The notes beneath the pieces were generated by a model, which saw only the letters and a list, made by a program, of their open reading frames with translations, was not told the origin of the DNA and ran no database searches. Of a stretch of 64,000 nucleotides of DNA, positions 61,038 through 64,000 are shown in pieces. This DNA is from Sinomonas terrae (GTDB lineage: Bacteria > Actinomycetota > Actinomycetes > Actinomycetales > Micrococcaceae): contig NZ_JAKZBV010000001.1 of the NCBI RefSeq assembly GCF_022539255.1, positions 1,364,001-1,428,000 of the forward strand, written 5' to 3'. Each line of letters starts with the position of its first letter. Positions within the stretch are counted from its first letter, which is position 1. A program made the translations under genes and the position numbers.

Positions 61038-62165
61038 ATGCTGCCGTACGGGCGCCAGTCGATCAACGAGGCCGACATCGAGGCGGTCGCCGAGGTGCTG
61101 CGGGGGGACTGGCTCACGACTGGGCCGAAGGTGGAGGAGTTCGAGCTCGCGCTCTCCGCTGTCGCCGGCGGCTCGGAGGCGGTCGCCGTGACCTCGGGCA
61201 CTGCGGCCCTGCACGTGGCCTACGTCGCCGCGGGCGTGCGGCCGGGGGACGAGGTGGTCACGACGCCGCTGACGTTCGTGGCCACCGCGGCGGCTGCGGC
61301 GATCGCAGGGGCGAAGATCGTCTTCGCGGACGTCGACCCCGCGACGGGGAACCTTGACCTGGGCGCGGCCGAGGCTGCGGTCACCTCGCGGACCCGGGTG
61401 GTGGCTGCGGTGGATTACGCTGGCCTGCCGGTCGAGGCCGGGGCCTTTGCCGAGATGGCACACCGTCACGGGGCGCTGTTCCTCGAGGACGCGGCGCACT
61501 CGATCGGTTCGCTCCTGGGCGGGGTGCCGGTGGGGGCGGCGGCGGACCTGACGACGTTCTCGTTCTTCCCCACGAAGAACATGACGACGGCGGAGGGCGG
61601 GGCGGTCGTGAGCCCCGACCCCGAACTCGCGGCCCGGGCGCGCCGCTTCAAGGGCCAGGGGCTCGTGCGCGACCGGGATGCGCTGCGGTTCCCCGACGAG
61701 GGGCCATGGCATCAGGAGGTGCACGACTTCGGCCTGAACTACCGCCTCCCGGATGTGCTGTGCGCGCTGGGGATCAGCCAGCTGGCCCGGCTCGAGGGGT
61801 TCCGGCGCCGTCGTCAGGAGATCCACGACGCGTACAACGGAGCCTTTGCCGGCAGCCCGCACCTGACCGTCCCGGGGACGGTGGAGGGGGCGGCGCCCGC
61901 GTGGCACCTGTATCCGCTGCGTGTGGAGGCGGATCGCCGGAAGGCGATCTTCGAAGAGCTCCGTCGGCGGGGGATCGGTGTGCAGGTGAACTACATCCCG
62001 GCGTACTGGCATCCGGTCTTCGAGGACCTCGGCTACCGCCGCGGCATGTGCCCTGAGGCCGAGAGGTACTACAGCCAGGAGATCTCCCTGCCGCTGTTCC
62101 CGGGGCTCAGCGACGAGCAGGTCGCCATGGTGGCCGAGAACGTCCTCGAGGTCGCGGGCCCGTGA
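61038..62165 (+). CDS. pseC: UDP-4-amino-4,6-dideoxy-N-acetyl-beta-L-altrosamine transaminase, PseC
   Basis: Second step of the pathway, a PLP aminotransferase. The ATG at 61038 gives MLPYGRQSINEADIEAVAEVL and WLTTGPKVEEFE, the PseC opening. The PLP lysine is in SFFPTKNMTTAEGGAVV (about residue 181). HDFGLNYRLPDVLCALGISQL and GVQVNYIPAYWHP are family marks. The length is 375 residues. It is more GC-rich than upstream genes. It overlaps pseF by 4 nt (GTGA). Confidence 0.93.
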   Translation: MLPYGRQSINEADIEAVAEVLRGDWLTTGPKVEEFELALSAVAGGSEAVAVTSGTAALHVAYVAAGVRPGDEVVTTPLTFVATAAAAAIAGAKIVFADVDPATGNLDLGAAEAAVTSRTRVVAAVDYAGLPVEAGAFAEMAHRHGALFLEDAAHSIGSLLGGVPVGAAADLTTFSFFPTKNMTTAEGGAVVSPDPELAARARRFKGQGLVRDRDALRFPDEGPWHQEVHDFGLNYRLPDVLCALGISQLARLEGFRRRRQEIHDAYNGAFAGSPHLTVPGTVEGAAPAWHLYPLRVEADRRKAIFEELRRRGIGVQVNYIPAYWHPVFEDLGYRRGMCPEAERYYSQEISLPLFPGLSDEQVAMVAENVLEVAGP

Positions 62166-62914
62166 GTGGGGACCAGGGCGCGTCGGGGCGCGTCGTCGCC
62201 GTGGTGCAGGCGCGGATGCAGTCGACCCGGCTGCCGGGCAAGGTCCTGCGCGACCTCGGCGGCGAGCCGGTCCTGGCATGGGTGCTGCGGGCAGCGCGGG
62301 CCGCGCGCGGGGTGGACGAGGTCCTGATCGCGACCTCGACCGAGGGCGCCGACGATGCCGTTGCCGCCTTCGGCCGGGAGCACGGGACCCGGGTCGTGCG
62401 GGGGAGCCAGGACGACGTCCTGAGCCGCTTCCTGGCCGCAGCGCGGGAGTCGGGGGCGGACGCGATCGTCCGGCTCACGGCGGACTGCCCGATGCTGGAC
62501 CCCGAGGTCATCTCCCAGGCCGTCGCGCTCTGGCGGATCGACCCGGCACTCGACTACGTCTCCACGACCCAGCACCGCTCGCTGCCGCGCGGGCTGGACG
62601 TGGAGGTCGCGGCCGTTCGCGCCCTCCGCGCGGCCGATGCCCGGCAGGAGCCGCACCACCGCGCCCACGTCACGAGCGCCCTGTACGAGGAGGGCTCGGG
62701 CTTCGGGCTCGCCTCGCTCTCCTTCCGGCCGGCCTCGGACCACCTCCGGGTCACCCTGGACACCGAGGACGACGCCCGGCTGCTGGACGCACTGGCCCCC
62801 CTGCTCCCCTCGCGCCCGCCGCGATGGCGCGACGTGGTCAGGATCCTCACGGACCGCCCGGACATCGCCGCCCTCAACGCCCACGTCGAGCAGAAGGCCC
62901 TGCTGGAAGGCTGA
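62162..62914 (+). CDS. pseF: CMP-pseudaminic acid cytidylyltransferase-like protein, PseF/SpsF family
   Basis: Activates the finished nonulosonic acid with CTP. The nucleotide-binding opening VVAVVQARMQSTRLPGKVL is diagnostic of the SpsF/PseF family, with RLTADCPMLDPEVI as second motif. The 250 residues are normal. SpsF members also act on other sugars; the PseF role rests on the operon. It overlaps pseC by GTGA, and the next gene starts 2 nt after its stop. Confidence 0.88.
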   Translation: MSGDQGASGRVVAVVQARMQSTRLPGKVLRDLGGEPVLAWVLRAARAARGVDEVLIATSTEGADDAVAAFGREHGTRVVRGSQDDVLSRFLAAARESGADAIVRLTADCPMLDPEVISQAVALWRIDPALDYVSTTQHRSLPRGLDVEVAAVRALRAADARQEPHHRAHVTSALYEEGSGFGLASLSFRPASDHLRVTLDTEDDARLLDALAPLLPSRPPRWRDVVRILTDRPDIAALNAHVEQKALLEG

Positions 62915-62915
62915 C

Positions 62916-64000
62916 GTGCGCGTTCTCCTCCGCTGTGATTCCACCAAGAGCCAAGGGCTCGGCCACGTCGTGCGCTGCGTGTCCGTTGGCGAGGCCGCGC
63001 GCGAGGCAGGGTGGGATGTGGTTGCTGCAGGAGACATCGAAAGTCCCCTTGGCCGGCGCCTCCTCGAAGGCGTGGCAGACGAGCTGTTGCCCCGGCCTGC
63101 CGATGCCGCGGCCCTCGCGCGCTTGGCGCGGCAGCAGGGCGCCGACGTCGTCCATCTCGACACGTACGACGACGAGGGCGACGTGCGCGCGCAACTCGCC
63201 GAGTCCGGCATCCTGCTCTCGTCGATGGAGGACGGCTCGTTCGGGAGGCGACCCGCGGACTTGGCAGTTGACCCGTCGGCCGGGGCCGAGTTCGACTGCC
63301 GCCCCGATGACGGGACGCTGCGGCTCGCAAGGGGTGCGGACTTCATCCCCGTCCGTGCCCTCGTCCGCGAACTCCGCGCCGAACCCCCCGGGGTGCAACA
63401 GAGTCGGGCGGCCTCCGCCGGGGGGCTTGCAGTTGTCATCGTCATGGGCGGGACAGACGCCCGCAACGCGACGGCGGCAGCAATCCGGATGTGGGCGGAG
63501 GCGGGGGTGGCCTCGCACTGCACAGCCATCGTCCCCGCTGGTCAGAGCCCGGAGACGGGTGAGCTGCCCCGAGGCCTCAGTCTCGAATCGGTTGAACAGT
63601 CGAGTGACCTCCCGCGGCTTTTCGCCGAGGCCGATCTCGTCATCAGCGGAGCGGGCACGACGATCTGGGAGCTCGCCGCGCTCGGCGTGCCGATGGCGAT
63701 CATCCAGCTCGTCGAGAATCAGGGCCAGAACTACGACTTCGCGGTCGAGCGCGGTATGGCCGCGGGCCTCGGTGCATTTGGCCAGCACTTGGAAGGATCG
63801 GTTGAGACCCTGCGGCAAGCCCTCTCCGACTCTCGCTTGCGCGCCGAGCTCGCTGACACCGCGCGCTCCATTGTCGACGGCGGCGGGGCGTCCAGGATTG
63901 TTGGTCTGTGGGAGGATCTCGCCGCCAACCGTTCGGGAGGTATAGCGGTGAGGCCGGCAACGCTGTCCGACGCCGCTCAGCTCTTTTACTGGCGCAACCA
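62916..64000 (+). CDS. pseG: PseG UDP-sugar hydrolase fused to an N-acetyltransferase domain, cut by the window end
   Basis: From the GTG at 62916 the frame is open to the last base. VRVLLRCDSTKSQGLGHVVRC is the PseG N-terminus with its GxGHxxR loop, and LVISGAGTTIWELAALG plus IIQLVENQGQN form the C-terminal nucleotide-binding half. PseG removes UDP from the 2,4-diacetamido sugar, the step before the synthase. After about residue 340 the frame continues without a stop into IAVRPATLSDAAQLFYWRN, the opening of a GNAT acetyltransferase like PseH. GGGAGG at 63935-63940 lies 7 nt before an in-frame GTG at 63948, so a separate start for the second domain is possible. Confidence 0.88.
   Translation, partial: MRVLLRCDSTKSQGLGHVVRCVSVGEAAREAGWDVVAAGDIESPLGRRLLEGVADELLPRPADAAALARLARQQGADVVHLDTYDDEGDVRAQLAESGILLSSMEDGSFGRRPADLAVDPSAGAEFDCRPDDGTLRLARGADFIPVRALVRELRAEPPGVQQSRAASAGGLAVVIVMGGTDARNATAAAIRMWAEAGVASHCTAIVPAGQSPETGELPRGLSLESVEQSSDLPRLFAEADLVISGAGTTIWELAALGVPMAIIQLVENQGQNYDFAVERGMAAGLGAFGQHLEGSVETLRQALSDSRLRAELADTARSIVDGGGASRIVGLWEDLAANRSGGIAVRPATLSDAAQLFYWRN

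Noticed and set aside
62278..63945. 555-codon plus-strand frame overlapping pseF and pseG
   Set aside because: The product is Arg/Pro/Ser low-complexity; the other frames encode the PseF and PseG motifs.

Overview
The window is a high-GC actinobacterial chromosome segment. Gene content and order (etfBA, iscS-mnmA, mtrAB-lpqB-comF-hpf-secA, pdtaS next to whiB1, an Rv3235-like gene, a large NAD-glutamate dehydrogenase) point to a Micrococcaceae-like organism such as Arthrobacter or Sinomonas. The genus is an inference. Many starts are GTG. At least seven genes have a TAnnnT-type -10 box ending 6-7 nt before the start codon, the layout of leaderless transcripts.

Left edge (1-3.8 kb): the end of an integrated mobile element. 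It holds the 3' end of an IS481-like insertion sequence, a MobF/TrwC relaxase-helicase, a small unknown ORF, a block of three inverted repeats, and a bare 3' half of an initiator tRNA (A72-A73-CCA end) followed by its perfect terminator. I read this as the right attachment site of an integrative conjugative element inserted in the tRNA-fMet gene.

Core chromosome (3.8-50.8 kb): an envelope-stress pair (TPM-domain protein and PspA); an HtrA-like protease; etfBA with a PIG-L deacetylase; trmL, a J-domain protein, iscS and mnmA (tRNA modification and sulfur transfer); a five-domain oligopeptide-type ABC importer with an internal terminator; chorismate mutase and a MetE-like protein; a CtaG-family membrane protein lacking the usual histidines; mtrA-mtrB-lpqB; comF; hpf; a YcaQ/AlkX-type protein; secA. 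Then come small envelope or regulatory genes (Rv3235-like, LysM, an Sm-like unknown, an excisionase-type HTH, a SAF/CpaB-like and a CpaE-like protein), NAD-GDH, PdtaS, WhiB1, and a 1342-residue FHA-FtsK/SpoIIIE protein resembling the type VII secretion ATPase EssC.

Right part (50.98-64 kb): a surface-glycan locus read in one direction. UDP-galactopyranose mutase (glf), a GlfT2-like galactofuranosyltransferase and a Wzm/Wzt exporter would make and export a galactofuran polymer. Two tandem paralogous giant membrane proteins look like GT-C glycosyltransferases. A pseudaminic-acid pathway (pseB, pseC, pseF, pseG) runs off the end, the last gene apparently fused to a PseH-like acetyltransferase. 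This locus, with an unstudied paralogous membrane pair between galactan export and nonulosonate synthesis, is the best candidate for an undescribed system.
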